Assembly (NCBI GenBank): GCA_020721945.1
Contig: DYLT01000010.1
Span: forward strand, 1 to 37,162
DNA from: Blastopirellula marina
Lineage (GTDB): Bacteria > Planctomycetota > Planctomycetia > Pirellulales > Thermoguttaceae
Reading direction: 5' to 3'
DNA: 37,162 bases
The notes beneath the pieces are model-generated. The model saw only the letters and a list, made by a program, of their open reading frames with translations. It made no database searches and was not told the origin of the DNA. Each line of letters opens with the position of its first letter. Position 1 is the first letter of the stretch. Position numbers and translations under genes: made by a program. This document shows positions 8,273-16,586 of the stretch, piece after piece.

Positions 8273-9088
8273 ATGGCCCAGCTTTCCATCAATGAGACGA
8301 CCACCTATCGTTGGTCCTTTGAAGAGGACGTCACGGAATACCTCGCTGCGGGGATTCCGGCCATCGGGGTATGGCGTCAGAAACTCTCCGACTACGGCGA
8401 GGCGAAAGCGGCTGAACTCCTGGCCGAGACGGGCCTCAAGGCTTCCCACCTCTTCTGGGCGGGGGGCTTCACCGGGAGCGATGGCCGCTCGTTTCGCTCG
8501 TGCATCGAGGACGCAATCGAGGCCTTGCGCACCGCCCACGCCATCGGTGCCCAAACCCTCGTCGTCTACAGCGGGCCCCGGGGCGGACACACCTATAACC
8601 ACGCTCGACGCCTCTTCCGCGACGCGCTGGCCGAACTGGCACCCCTGGCCGACGAACTGGGGGTCACGTTGGCCGTCGAACCCATGCATCCGGGCTGCGC
8701 GGCGGAGTTCACGTTCTTGACCACGTTGGACGACGTGTTGGCAATCCTCGCCGCAGCGTGCCACCGGCGGGTCAAGATGGTCCTGGATACCTACCACGTC
8801 GGATGGGTTCCGGACTTGCCGCAACGAATCCCCTCAATCGTCAACCACATTGCCATCGTCCAACTGGGCGATGCTAAGTGCCCTCCGCAGGGCGAGCAAA
8901 ACCGTTGCCGGATTGGCGAAGGGGTGCTCCCTCTGAACGAGACGGTCGCCGCGCTGCAAGCCGCGGGCTACGATGGCTACTACGACGTTGAACTGTTGGG
9001 CGAAGACGTCGAGACGCTCGACTATCCGACCCTCCTGCACCACGCGAAGAACGCCTTCGAACATCTGGTGCGTTCGGCAGGCTCGTAA
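8273..9088 (+). CDS. sugar phosphate isomerase/epimerase (AP endonuclease 2 TIM barrel)
   Basis: The 271-residue cytoplasmic protein has the xylose-isomerase-like TIM-barrel pattern: AVEPMHP (metal-binding Glu at the end of a strand), VKMVLDTYHVGW (Asp/His ligands), IVQLGDAK, and a final YYDVELLGED with a metal-binding Glu. These four acidic/His sites are the usual divalent-metal cluster. GAGGAG precedes the ATG. Typical members interconvert ketoses or act in inositol or uronate catabolism; the precise sugar is unknown. It is followed after only five bases by the ArfB-like gene, so the two may share a transcript despite unrelated roles. Confidence 0.85.
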   Translation: MAQLSINETTTYRWSFEEDVTEYLAAGIPAIGVWRQKLSDYGEAKAAELLAETGLKASHLFWAGGFTGSDGRSFRSCIEDAIEALRTAHAIGAQTLVVYSGPRGGHTYNHARRLFRDALAELAPLADELGVTLAVEPMHPGCAAEFTFLTTLDDVLAILAAACHRRVKMVLDTYHVGWVPDLPQRIPSIVNHIAIVQLGDAKCPPQGEQNRCRIGEGVLPLNETVAALQAAGYDGYYDVELLGEDVETLDYPTLLHHAKNAFEHLVRSAGS

Positions 9089-9093
9089 GGGCG

Positions 9094-9546
9094 ATGGTAG
9101 CTTCCTCCTCCGGCCAGTCCGCGTTCCTGATCGTCACGCCCGCGTTGCGCATTGCCAGGACGGAGTTTTCCGTCACGTTCGTGCGCAGCGCAGGGCCGGG
9201 CGGACAGAACGTCAACAAGGTGTGCAGCAAGGCGGTGTTGCGGTGGCCGATCCGATCGAGCGCTGCCTTGCCCGAGACCGTCCGTGCCCGCTTGCTCGCC
9301 AAGCACCGCAATCGACTGACCGCCGAGGGCGATCTGTTAATCACCAGCCAGCGATACCGTGATGCGTCTCGAAACCTGGCAGATTGTCTGGGTAAGCTGC
9401 GGAAAATGGTTCAAGAGGCGGCTCGGCCGATCAAGTCGCGTCGCCTCACGCGTCCAACCCAGGGGTCGATTCGGCGCCGCTTGGAACAGAAGCACCGCCT
9501 TTCCCGGCGAAAACGGGGCCGGCATCTGGGTAACGACGATCTGTAG
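9094..9546 (+). CDS. arfB: ArfB-like peptidyl-tRNA hydrolase (ribosome rescue)
   Basis: This 150-residue protein has the class I release-factor domain with the catalytic GGQ at residues 36-38 (AGPGGQNVNKV) but lacks the codon-recognition domains of RF1/RF2. The C-terminus is a strongly basic tail (RRRLEQKHRLSRRKRGR), as in ArfB/YaeJ, where it enters the empty mRNA channel of a stalled ribosome so that the GGQ loop can release the nascent chain. Length is close to the family norm. The first 20 residues are not family-like, and a later start is possible, although no better in-frame start codon is obvious. Confidence 0.9.
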   Translation: MVASSSGQSAFLIVTPALRIARTEFSVTFVRSAGPGGQNVNKVCSKAVLRWPIRSSAALPETVRARLLAKHRNRLTAEGDLLITSQRYRDASRNLADCLGKLRKMVQEAARPIKSRRLTRPTQGSIRRRLEQKHRLSRRKRGRHLGNDDL

Positions 9547-9633
9547 CCGAGGCCGATAGCCACCTGGGGCCCAGAGACACTAGAATTAGGATGGAGCGTG
9601 CGTTCCGACACCTTCTAATGGGTGGTTTCGACA

Positions 9634-10383
9634 ATGGCGAAGAAGAAAGGTCGAGATATCGACGAGATCCTCCGGCAGTGGCCGTTTCAGCCCGGTGTGG
9701 TCTCGGCTCGAATCGTCCGCGCCAAGGATGGTCGCGAAGTGCTCCAAATGCGTGTCGAGATGGGCATCCTCCAGATGGAAACCGAGAACCGTCCCGATGG
9801 CGAGCGGCCCGGCGGCGCGGACACGTATCTGGATTTCGTGCGGCAGGAAACGGCTGGTCTTGGCCACACGGCCGTGCTGACGTCCGAGCAATGCGATGCG
9901 CTGGATCGCGAGTTCCTCCAGTACTACCATCGCAGGATATGCTGGCTGGCGCTGCGGCGGTTCGATCGCGCCGTCGAGGACGCGGACCACACGCTGGACC
10001 TGATGGACTTCGTGGCGGAACACTCCCCCAATCAGGAGTGGACGGTGTCTCATGAGCAATACCGGCCTTTTGTGCTCTTCCACCGGACTCAGGCGGCCGC
10101 GCTAGCGGAATTGGAGCGGGGGGGGCCCGAGGGAGCCATCGAGGAGATTACTCACGGCCTAGGCCAGATCCGGCGGGTATACACCGTGATGGACGCTGAG
10201 GATCGGTTTGACGAAGACCCTTTGGTCCAACAGTTGACGCAGTTGCAAGAGTGGATTCGCAAACAGTTCGGGGTACCCAAGACCTTGGCCGAACAACTGG
10301 AGGACGCAGTGGCTGCCGAGGAGTATGAGCTGGCCGCACGGATTCGCGACGAAATCGCCAAGCGACAAACGGGGGAGGTCTAG
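9634..10383 (+). CDS. UvrB/UvrC (UVR) motif-containing protein
   Basis: The 249-residue protein begins MAKKKGRDIDEILRQWPF and ends with a UVR helical hairpin at about residues 216-246 (LEDAVAAEEYELAARIRDEI). The middle is helical, with tetratricopeptide-like spacing (WLALRRFDRAVEDADHTLDLM), and is otherwise unassigned. UVR motifs mediate UvrB-UvrC contact but also occur in McsA/Clp adaptors and in planctomycete proteins of unknown role; nothing here points to a nuclease. A GTG four codons upstream is possible, but the ATG follows a GGGTGG element at a workable distance. Confidence 0.8.
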   Translation: MAKKKGRDIDEILRQWPFQPGVVSARIVRAKDGREVLQMRVEMGILQMETENRPDGERPGGADTYLDFVRQETAGLGHTAVLTSEQCDALDREFLQYYHRRICWLALRRFDRAVEDADHTLDLMDFVAEHSPNQEWTVSHEQYRPFVLFHRTQAAALAELERGGPEGAIEEITHGLGQIRRVYTVMDAEDRFDEDPLVQQLTQLQEWIRKQFGVPKTLAEQLEDAVAAEEYELAARIRDEIAKRQTGEV

Positions 10384-10416
10384 GCGCCACGGTCGCGACG
10401 GTATGATCGCCACGGG

Positions 10417-10434
10417 AACCCCTGTCTGGGGGTT
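10417..10434 (+). terminator. weak hairpin after the UVR-motif gene
   Basis: AACCCC and GGGGTT form a perfect 6-bp stem around a six-base loop, followed by ATT but no long T-run. It lies 34 bases after the stop codon, so it may end that transcript weakly. Confidence 0.3.
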
Positions 10435-10537
10435 ATTGCGGCCCCCGCTGTGGTGTTTGTCTTGCGTACGCTGTCTTGCGTGGCGAGCTAGAGTTGAAAG
10501 GATTAGCCCGATAGCCATTCTGCTTTGCCTGTTCCGT

Positions 10538-10566
10538 TTGTCGAGTGGTTCGGGCTTCGTTACAAT
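10538..10566 (+). promoter_or_regulatory. sigma70-type promoter of the hpf-PTS cluster
   Basis: TTGTCG and TACAAT are spaced by 17 bases; -10 matches five of six consensus positions. The predicted start would give a leader of about 55 bases ahead of the hibernation factor gene. Confidence 0.55.
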
Positions 10567-10626
10567 ATCCGACTTCCCTGTCGCCAAGGCAGCGGAGGAT
10601 GGAGATTCAGATAAGGAGCTGACTCG

Positions 10627-10980
10627 GTGCAGATCAGGATTTCGACCCGGCACGGCACAGTGGGCGACGAGACGCAATCGAAGATCACGGCCAAGGTGGA
10701 GAAGCTGACCCGGCTGTTCGAGCGGCTGACCGACATCGAGGTGACGATCGATTTGGAACGTCGCGACGAGCCCCTCGTCGAGTTGAAGGTGTCGGCCGAG
10801 CACCGGCACGACTTTGTTGCGCGCTACCAATCGGCCGACCTGCTCGGATCGGTCGACCAGGTGATGCACAAGGTCGAGCAGCAGCTCCGCAAGTACAAGC
10901 AGCGGGTTCAGGAGCACCACCGCAATTCCGGGCTGAAGAACCCGGAAATTGCGGGGGATCTGGGCCCCGTGACGAGTTGA
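10627..10980 (+). CDS. hpf: ribosome hibernation-promoting factor (HPF/RaiA family)
   Basis: The 117-residue product has the S30Ae/YfiA fold signature: MQIRISTRHGTVGDETQSKI at the start, a central LVELKVSAEHRHDFVA strand pair and the helix QVMHKVEQQLRKYKQRVQEH at the end. It binds the decoding centre of idle ribosomes. The length fits the short form, without the long C-terminal dimerisation domain. The start is GTG with AAGGAG seven bases upstream. It precedes ptsN-like, HPr and EI genes on the same strand, an arrangement recalling the rpoN-hpf-ptsN cluster of proteobacteria, though rpoN itself is absent here. Confidence 0.9.
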   Translation: MQIRISTRHGTVGDETQSKITAKVEKLTRLFERLTDIEVTIDLERRDEPLVELKVSAEHRHDFVARYQSADLLGSVDQVMHKVEQQLRKYKQRVQEHHRNSGLKNPEIAGDLGPVTS

Positions 10981-11065
10981 ACCAGGTGGCTTCTCGGCGG
11001 TTGCGGCCGTCTCAAGGAAGGTCGTTGCGGCGACTGCCCCGAAAGCGACGAGGAGAACTCCGTAC

Positions 11066-11542
11066 ATGAAGTTCGCGGACTTTATTAGTCCTGGGGCTAT
11101 CAACGCGGACCTGCGCGTTGACGGGAAGGAGGAAGTGATTCGGGAGATGGTCCAGGGTCTTCTCGATGCAGGCAAGATCCCGGCCAACGCGTTCGAGAGC
11201 ATCGTCCGGGCGATTTTGAACCGGGAAGAACTGGGGAGCACCGGGATCGGCCGCGGCGTTGCGGTCCCTCACACGAAGCACTCCAGCGTCGATCAGTTGG
11301 TCGGGACGGTCGCCGTGAGCACCGAAGGGGTCGATTTCGACGCCCTGGACGGCGAGAAGGTCCACCTGTTCTTCCTCCTGGTGTCTCCCCAGGACCGGCC
11401 GGGGGACCATCTCCGGGCCCTGGAGAACATCTCCCGGCAACTCCGGAACGACACCTTCTGCCGCTTCCTCAAGCAGGCCAAGTCGCCCGAAGAGATCCGG
11501 CAGTTGCTGGAAGAGGCCGACAACAACCAGTTCGGCGTGTGA
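11066..11542 (+). CDS. ptsN: PTS EIIA component, PtsN/fructose type
   Basis: This is a 158-residue single EIIA type-2 domain. The phosphoacceptor histidine is His69 in STGIGRGVAVPHTKH, the family signature, and the C-terminal half has the expected FFLLVSPQDRPGDHLRALENIS. No EIIB or EIIC domain is attached and none is nearby, which points to a regulatory EIIA-Ntr rather than a sugar transporter subunit. GAGGAG lies ten bases before the ATG. HPr and EI follow at short spacing, giving a complete phosphorelay from PEP to EIIA. Confidence 0.9.
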   Translation: MKFADFISPGAINADLRVDGKEEVIREMVQGLLDAGKIPANAFESIVRAILNREELGSTGIGRGVAVPHTKHSSVDQLVGTVAVSTEGVDFDALDGEKVHLFFLLVSPQDRPGDHLRALENISRQLRNDTFCRFLKQAKSPEEIRQLLEEADNNQFGV

Positions 11543-11584
11543 TGCTGCCTTGGAGCGAGGCCGGCCGCGGGGCCGGCGAGGACT

Positions 11585-11881
11585 ATGGACGATGCCAAGG
11601 CAAGCCGAACGGTGACCATCACCAACCACGCGGGGATGCACATCCGTCCCGTTTCGCTGGTGGCGAAGCTGGCCAACCGGTTTCGGGCGAAGGTCGAGGT
11701 GATCAAGGACAACCAGCGTGCCAATGCCAAGAGCGTGCTGGAAATGCTCTCGCTGGGTGGCCGCGAGGGAGAACAGTTCCTTCTGGAAGCCACGGGGGAG
11801 GATGCCGAGGAGGCCGTGGACGCGCTGGCCAGGCTGTTCGCCAATAAGTTCCACGAAGACGAGATGGACGGCCCAAGCTGA
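11585..11881 (+). CDS. ptsH: HPr family phosphocarrier protein
   Basis: The 98-residue protein carries NHAGMHIRPVSLVAKLA with the active-site His19 (HPr His15 equivalent) and NAKSVLEMLSLGG with Ser50 (Ser46 equivalent). The two sites keep the canonical 31-residue spacing. Retention of the regulatory serine implies an HPr kinase could act on it, but none is encoded in the window. There are 42 bases after the EIIA gene and nine before the EI gene, so the three are very likely one operon. The core carries MHIRPVS where classical HPr has LHARPA. Confidence 0.93.
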   Translation: MDDAKASRTVTITNHAGMHIRPVSLVAKLANRFRAKVEVIKDNQRANAKSVLEMLSLGGREGEQFLLEATGEDAEEAVDALARLFANKFHEDEMDGPS

Positions 11882-11890
11882 TCGCATAGG

Positions 11891-13624
11891 ATGATGCGGA
11901 AACTCCAAGGGATCGCGGTTTCGCCTGGCCTGGCCATCGGGGAAGCCCTCGTGTTCGACATCGAGGGGTTCAGTATCCCTCGACGCCTGGTCACGCGGGA
12001 GACCGTCCAGCAGGAGGTGGATCGCCTCCACAAGGCCTTGGCCGACGTGGGCGAGGAACTGGCCCGAAACCGCGATGCCATCAGCCGGGAATTGGGGGCC
12101 AAGTACGGCGCGATTTTCGAGGCCCACCTTCAGATCCTCCAGGACTCGGGCCTACGCAACGACCTCGAGGAACTCGTCCGGCAGAAGAACTACTCGCCCG
12201 AGTACGCGGTCAGCAGGGTGGTGCGCCGGTACGCCGAACTGCTTCAGAAAGTCCGCAGCCGCAACCTGGCCGACCTGTTCGACATCGAGAAGCGGCTCTT
12301 GCGCAACCTGTTGGGCCGACCCCGGGAGGATCTGTCGAACCTGCGGACGCCGGTCGTGCTGCTGGCCCACAATCTCGCGCCCAGCGACGCGGCCAATCTC
12401 GATCCGAACTATGTCAAGGGGTTCGTGACCGAGGTGGGGGGGCCGGGCAGTCACACGGCGATCATTGCCGGGGCCCTGGAGATTCCGGCGGTTGTCGGCA
12501 CGGGGCCGTTCTTGCAGGAAATCACGAGCGGGACGAAGGTGATCGTCGACGGCCACGAGGGAGTCGTCGTCCTGGATCCGGAGGACGAGGCGCTGGCCCG
12601 GTTCGAGCGCGAGGCGGCCGCCCGCCGCTTTCGGGCGGCCCGGCTCGAAACCCTTCGCGACCTGCCCGCCGTCACCGCCTGCGGCACGCGCGTGGAACTC
12701 TATGGCAACATCGAGTTTCCCGACGAAGTCCAGCATTGCGCCGACCGCGGGGCCGACGGCATCGGCCTGTACCGTACCGAGTTCCTCTACCTCGGCGCGC
12801 AGCGCGAGCCGGACGAGGAGGACCACTTTCGGGCGTACTCGAAGGTCGTGCAATCGATGCGCAGCAAGCCCGTGACCATCCGCACGTTCGACCTCGGCGC
12901 CGACAAAGTCCCCCACCTCCCGGACCCCGAAGACGAACGCAATCCTTTCCTCGGCCTGCGCAGCATCCGGCTTTCGCTCCGGCACCTGCCGATGTTCCGG
13001 CGGCAATTGCGCGCGATTCTCCGGGCCAGCGCGCTGGGGCAGGTGCGGGTGATGTTCCCCTTGATCTCCACGATCCTCGAACTCCGCCACGCCAAGATGA
13101 TCCTCGCCGACGTGATGGAGGACCTCGAGGAGCACGGGGTGCCGTTCAACCGCAATTTGCCGGTCGGCATGATGGTCGAGGTGCCCTCCGCCGTGATCCT
13201 GATCGACCTGTTCGTCGACGAGGTTGATTTCCTGAGCATCGGCACGAACGACTTGATCCAGTACACGCTGGCGGTCGACCGCAGCAACAAGGATGTGGTG
13301 GGGCTCTATAACGCGTCGGACCCGGCGATCCTCAAGCTCATCCGGATGACCATCGACGCGGCTCGGCGCAAAGCGGTGCCCACGGACCTCTGCGGCCAGA
13401 TGAGCGCGAGCCCCACGTACACGATGCTGCTGTTGGGCATGGGGCTGCGGCAACTCAGCGTGCCGCCCAGCGCGATCCCCGAGATCAAGAAGATCTGCCG
13501 CAGCGTAACGATCGAACAATGCGAGGCGGTCGCCCGACGGGCCCTCACCCTCGAGACCGCGCGCGACGTGAAAAGCTACCTGCGGGGCGAACTGAAGAAG
13601 TGCGTCCCCGACTTGGTGCCATGA
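11891..13624 (+). CDS. ptsI: PEP-protein phosphotransferase, PTS enzyme I
   Basis: At 577 residues this is a full-length enzyme I that takes phosphate from PEP to HPr. Visible are the phospho-histidine motif EVGGPGSHTAII (His188), the PEP-binding barrel motifs GIGLYRTEFLYLG, TIRTFDLGADK and MMVEVPSA, the signature FLSIGTNDLIQYTLAVDR, and the C-terminal catalytic cysteine region PTDLCGQM. There is no N-terminal GAF domain, so it is not the PtsP form of enterobacteria. It completes the EIIA-HPr-EI phosphorelay of this operon. No substrate-specific EIIC permease is seen. Confidence 0.95.
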   Translation: MMRKLQGIAVSPGLAIGEALVFDIEGFSIPRRLVTRETVQQEVDRLHKALADVGEELARNRDAISRELGAKYGAIFEAHLQILQDSGLRNDLEELVRQKNYSPEYAVSRVVRRYAELLQKVRSRNLADLFDIEKRLLRNLLGRPREDLSNLRTPVVLLAHNLAPSDAANLDPNYVKGFVTEVGGPGSHTAIIAGALEIPAVVGTGPFLQEITSGTKVIVDGHEGVVVLDPEDEALARFEREAAARRFRAARLETLRDLPAVTACGTRVELYGNIEFPDEVQHCADRGADGIGLYRTEFLYLGAQREPDEEDHFRAYSKVVQSMRSKPVTIRTFDLGADKVPHLPDPEDERNPFLGLRSIRLSLRHLPMFRRQLRAILRASALGQVRVMFPLISTILELRHAKMILADVMEDLEEHGVPFNRNLPVGMMVEVPSAVILIDLFVDEVDFLSIGTNDLIQYTLAVDRSNKDVVGLYNASDPAILKLIRMTIDAARRKAVPTDLCGQMSASPTYTMLLLGMGLRQLSVPPSAIPEIKKICRSVTIEQCEAVARRALTLETARDVKSYLRGELKKCVPDLVP

Positions 13625-13639
13625 ATCACCGTTTTTCCG

Positions 13640-13669
13640 GACCCCGCCGCCCACGGCAGGGGCGGGGTC
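13640..13669 (+). terminator. GC-rich hairpin between ptsI and the DUF2344 gene
   Basis: GACCCCGCC at 13640-13648 pairs exactly with GGCGGGGTC at 13661-13669 around a 12-base loop. No T-run follows on the plus strand, so it may attenuate or punctuate rather than fully terminate. Confidence 0.4.
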
Positions 13670-13679
13670 GAACGAACCG

Positions 13680-14309
13680 ATGGTTCGACAACGAGTGCGT
13701 ATTCGCTTTCGCAAACAGGGCGACCTGCGTTGGGTCGGACACCGGGACCTCGTCCGCTCCCTGGAGCGGTTGTTCCGACGCGCCGGCCTGGCCCTGGCCA
13801 TGAGCGAGGGGTTCCACCCCAAGCCGCGGATGAGCTTTCCTTCCGCGCTGGCCGTCGGAATCGAAGGACTGGACGAAATCATGGAACTGGAACTGGCCGA
13901 ACCGTGCGATGGCGAGAGCCTGTTGGCGCGGCTGCGCGCGCACGCGGGGCCGGGGCTCGCGTTCACGTCCGTCGAGGTCCTTCCGCCCGGCGCGCGCAAG
14001 GCGCAGTGGCACAGCGCGACCTACGAAGTCGCCCTGCCCGCGGAACGCTGTCCCGAGACAGCCCGGCGGATCGACCGGCTCCTGGCCGATCCGTCCTGTC
14101 CTGTCGCGCGGGCGCCCGGGCGCGATCCGGTCGATCTCCGGCAGTCGCTCCTCGAATTGGCCCTCGGCGGCCGCGTGCTGCGCATGCGGCTGGCGGCAAG
14201 GCGCCAAGGGGGAGCGGGACCGCGGGAGGTTCTGGCCGGGCTCGGCTTGGACGACCTCGAACGCCAGGGCGCCTGCATCCTGCGGACCCGCGTGGAGGTC
14301 CAGCCATGA
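13680..14309 (+). CDS. DUF2344 (TIGR03936-type) radical-SAM-associated protein
   Basis: The 209-residue product opens VRIRFRKQGDLRWVGHRDLVRSLERLFRR and has FHPKPRMSFPSALAVGIEG, both diagnostic of the DUF2344 family. In many bacteria this is fused or adjacent to a YgiQ-like radical SAM protein and is found just ahead of an Rne/Rng ribonuclease gene, as here. No radical SAM gene is in the window, so the domain stands alone. Its molecular function is not settled; tRNA or ribosome-related roles have been suggested from context. The central and C-terminal parts are Arg- and Ala-rich and poorly conserved-looking. Confidence 0.85.
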   Translation: MVRQRVRIRFRKQGDLRWVGHRDLVRSLERLFRRAGLALAMSEGFHPKPRMSFPSALAVGIEGLDEIMELELAEPCDGESLLARLRAHAGPGLAFTSVEVLPPGARKAQWHSATYEVALPAERCPETARRIDRLLADPSCPVARAPGRDPVDLRQSLLELALGGRVLRMRLAARRQGGAGPREVLAGLGLDDLERQGACILRTRVEVQP

Positions 14310-14366
14310 GCGCCTGCTGGTTGCGAATGCGCACTCGCCGACCTTGCCGTTTGGGAAGGCGATTCC

Positions 14367-15968
14367 ATGAAGCAGGAAATGTTGATCAATGTCTCGCAGC
14401 CCGAGGAGTGCCGCATCGCCGTCGTTGAGGACGGCGTGCTCGAGGAACTCTACGTCGAGCGCACCGGCCAGGATAGCTACGTCGGAAACATCTACAAAGG
14501 CGTCGTCGTCAACCTGGAGCCCAGCATCCAGGCAGCCTTCGTCGATTTCGGCGTCGGGCGCAACGGGTTCCTCCACATCAGCGACGTCGAGCCGCAGTAT
14601 TTCCGCCAGGGCGGGTACGACCCCGACCGCCCCATCGAGCCCAACGGCGCGTCGCGGCGCGGGCGCGACAACGACGCCGGCCCGGAACGCCGCCGGCGGC
14701 ATCGACCGGGCAACCGTCCCCGCGTCAAACCCCCCATCCAGGAAATCCTCCGCCGCGGCGACGAGATCCTCGTGCAAGTCATCAAGGAGGGGATGGGCAC
14801 CAAGGGGCCTACCCTGTCGACCTACATCAGCATCCCCGGCCGCTATGTGGTCCTCATGCCGGCCCTCGGGCGCATGGGCATTTCCCGCAAAATCGAAGAC
14901 GACGAAACCCGCCGCCGCCTGCGCGACATCATGACCGAACTCAACCCGCCCAAGGGCCTCGGGTTCATCGTCCGCACGGCAGGGTCGGATCGCACCAAGA
15001 AAGAACTCTCCCGCGACCTCGCCTACCTCCTGCGCCTGTGGAAGGTGATCGTGCGCCGGCTCAAGAAACAGCCGGCTCCCTCGGTGATCTACGAAGAAAG
15101 CGACATGATCATCCGCACCATCCGCGACATCTTCACCGGCGACGTGGACGCCATCTACATCGACGAGCCGACCGCCTACGAGCGGGCACGCGAATTCCTC
15201 CAACTGGTCATGCCCCGCTACGTCAGCCGGCTCCAACTCTACGAGGGCAAAGACCCCCTGTTCCATAAGTACCACCTGGAAGACGAAATCGCCAAGATCC
15301 ATGAGCGCCAGGTGCCGTTGAAGTCGGGCGGATCGATCGTCATCGACCAGACCGAGGCCCTCGTGGCCATCGACGTCAACAGCGGCAACTTCCGCGCCGA
15401 CGACAACGCCGAGGAAACCGCCTACCAGATGAACCTCCTGGCCGCGAAAGAAATCGCCCGACAAATCCGACTCCGGGATCTGGGTGGCGTGATCGTCAAC
15501 GACTTCATCGACATGCGCAAGGAAAAACACCGCCGCGGGGTGGAACGGGCCTTGCGCGATGCCGTGAAAAGGGACCGGGCACGCACCAAGATCCTCCGCA
15601 CCAGCCCGTTCGGGCTGATCGAGATGACCCGCCAGAGGGTGCGGCCCAGCCTCAAGAAGAGCATCTTTCGCGATTGCCCTTCATGCCGCGGGACCGGTGT
15701 GGTCAAGACCGCCGAGAGCATGTGCCTCGATGTCATGCGCAGTCTGATCCTCACAGCCCAAGTGCCCGAAGTTGCCCAAATTGTCATCACAGTGGCCGAC
15801 GATGTTGCCGAGCAGCTCAACAACCGCAAGCGACGCGACATCGTGCGCATCGAAGAGGAAACCAAGAAGTCGGTGCAAATCGTTGGTGCTAAAGGCGTTT
15901 CGCCAGAGCACCTTGTCATCGAGTGCCGCGACGCCGAAGGCCGCGAGGTTCGATTTCCCCGCACCTAG
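14367..15968 (+). CDS. rng: Rne/Rng family ribonuclease (RNase G/E)
   Basis: This 533-residue endoribonuclease has the S1 domain (about residues 36-165), the RNase H-like and 5'-sensor regions, and the catalytic DNase I-like part with Asp336 in AIDVNSG and Asp379 in IVNDFID, the two metal-binding aspartates. The Zn-link CPSC (Cys437, Cys440) is intact, so tetramer formation is expected. Within the S1 domain, roughly residues 88-122 form an Arg/Pro-rich insertion. There is no long C-terminal degradosome scaffold, so it is closer to RNase G in size. It matures rRNA and decays mRNA in the cytoplasm. Confidence 0.95.
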   Translation: MKQEMLINVSQPEECRIAVVEDGVLEELYVERTGQDSYVGNIYKGVVVNLEPSIQAAFVDFGVGRNGFLHISDVEPQYFRQGGYDPDRPIEPNGASRRGRDNDAGPERRRRHRPGNRPRVKPPIQEILRRGDEILVQVIKEGMGTKGPTLSTYISIPGRYVVLMPALGRMGISRKIEDDETRRRLRDIMTELNPPKGLGFIVRTAGSDRTKKELSRDLAYLLRLWKVIVRRLKKQPAPSVIYEESDMIIRTIRDIFTGDVDAIYIDEPTAYERAREFLQLVMPRYVSRLQLYEGKDPLFHKYHLEDEIAKIHERQVPLKSGGSIVIDQTEALVAIDVNSGNFRADDNAEETAYQMNLLAAKEIARQIRLRDLGGVIVNDFIDMRKEKHRRGVERALRDAVKRDRARTKILRTSPFGLIEMTRQRVRPSLKKSIFRDCPSCRGTGVVKTAESMCLDVMRSLILTAQVPEVAQIVITVADDVAEQLNNRKRRDIVRIEEETKKSVQIVGAKGVSPEHLVIECRDAEGREVRFPRT

Positions 15969-16065
15969 CCCTTGAAGGACTCCGCCCCAGTCCGATAGAT
16001 TACACCGCTGGCAAGCAGGGAACACGGAGCCTGGAGCAGGGAGTTGGGAGCCTGCTCGGAATACG

Positions 16066-16192
16066 AACCCGACGCGCTGGCAAGCATCGTAGCCCGACGC
16101 GCAAGTAACCATAGTAACCCGACGCGCAAGCGAGGGCCACCAACCAACGTCCCAGCGAGGGCGCAACTCCATCCCTCGCTGGCGCTTCGGGT
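16066..16192. repeat. cluster of planctomycete-style CCCGACGCGC / CCCTCGCTGGCGC repeats
   Basis: Between rng and rplU the motif (A)CCCGACGCGC occurs directly three times (starting near 16067, 16092 and 16118). The 20-mer at 16117-16136 is the near-perfect inverse (two mismatches) of 16173-16192, making a long potential hairpin over the rplU leader. A further CCAGCGAGGGCGC copy lies at about 16152. I recall very similar dispersed CCCTCGCTGGCGCTTCGGGT elements from Pirellulales genomes. No gene is seen in 15969-16248. Confidence 0.7.
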
Positions 16193-16248
16193 TGGTATGA
16201 GGCGTACCAAGCCTGACCGCAAGCGGCTAGAAAAGACGGGTCCAAGTC

Positions 16249-16563
16249 ATGATGTATGCGATTATTGAAGACGGCGGACGACAGTACAGAGTCGAAGAGG
16301 GGCAAGTCATCGAGGTCGATTACCGCGACGTACCCAGCGGCCAGTCGATCACCTTCGACCGGGTGTTCGCCGTGCGCGACGATCAGGGGTTGCGCCTTGG
16401 TCAGCCTACCCTGCATGGGGCCCACGTCACGGCCGAGGTCGTCGGCGCGATGCAAGGACCCAAGCTGGTCCTACAGAAGTTCCGACGCCGCAAGACGATG
16501 CGCCGCAAGACAGGCCACCGTCAGATCCACACGCGCGTGAAGATCGCGAAAATCAACGCGTGA
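16249..16563 (+). CDS. rplU: 50S ribosomal protein L21
   Basis: The 104-residue protein matches L21 throughout: MYAIIEDGGRQYRVEEGQVIEVD at the start, a central ITFDRVFAV, and the RNA-binding KFRRRKTMRRKTGHRQIHTRVKI near the end. Two adjacent ATGs are present and the second could be used. L21 binds 23S rRNA domain VI during subunit assembly. In most bacteria rpmA (L27) follows directly; here a hairpin and a convergent catabolic gene follow instead. The leader holds the repeat cluster, so its regulation may be affected by that structure. Confidence 0.97.
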   Translation: MMYAIIEDGGRQYRVEEGQVIEVDYRDVPSGQSITFDRVFAVRDDQGLRLGQPTLHGAHVTAEVVGAMQGPKLVLQKFRRRKTMRRKTGHRQIHTRVKIAKINA

Positions 16564-16586
16564 TTGCCGGAGGGTCCCAAGCGCGA

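Noticed and set aside
11585-11881. HPr gene as a non-functional paralogue because the core reads MHIRPVS
   Set aside because: Both the phospho-His and the regulatory Ser are present at exact HPr spacing, so it should be functional.
13626-15530. Minus-strand 634-residue open frame
   Set aside because: It lies opposite the DUF2344 and rng genes, both clearly recognised; the His/Asp/Val-rich composition is typical of an antisense shadow.
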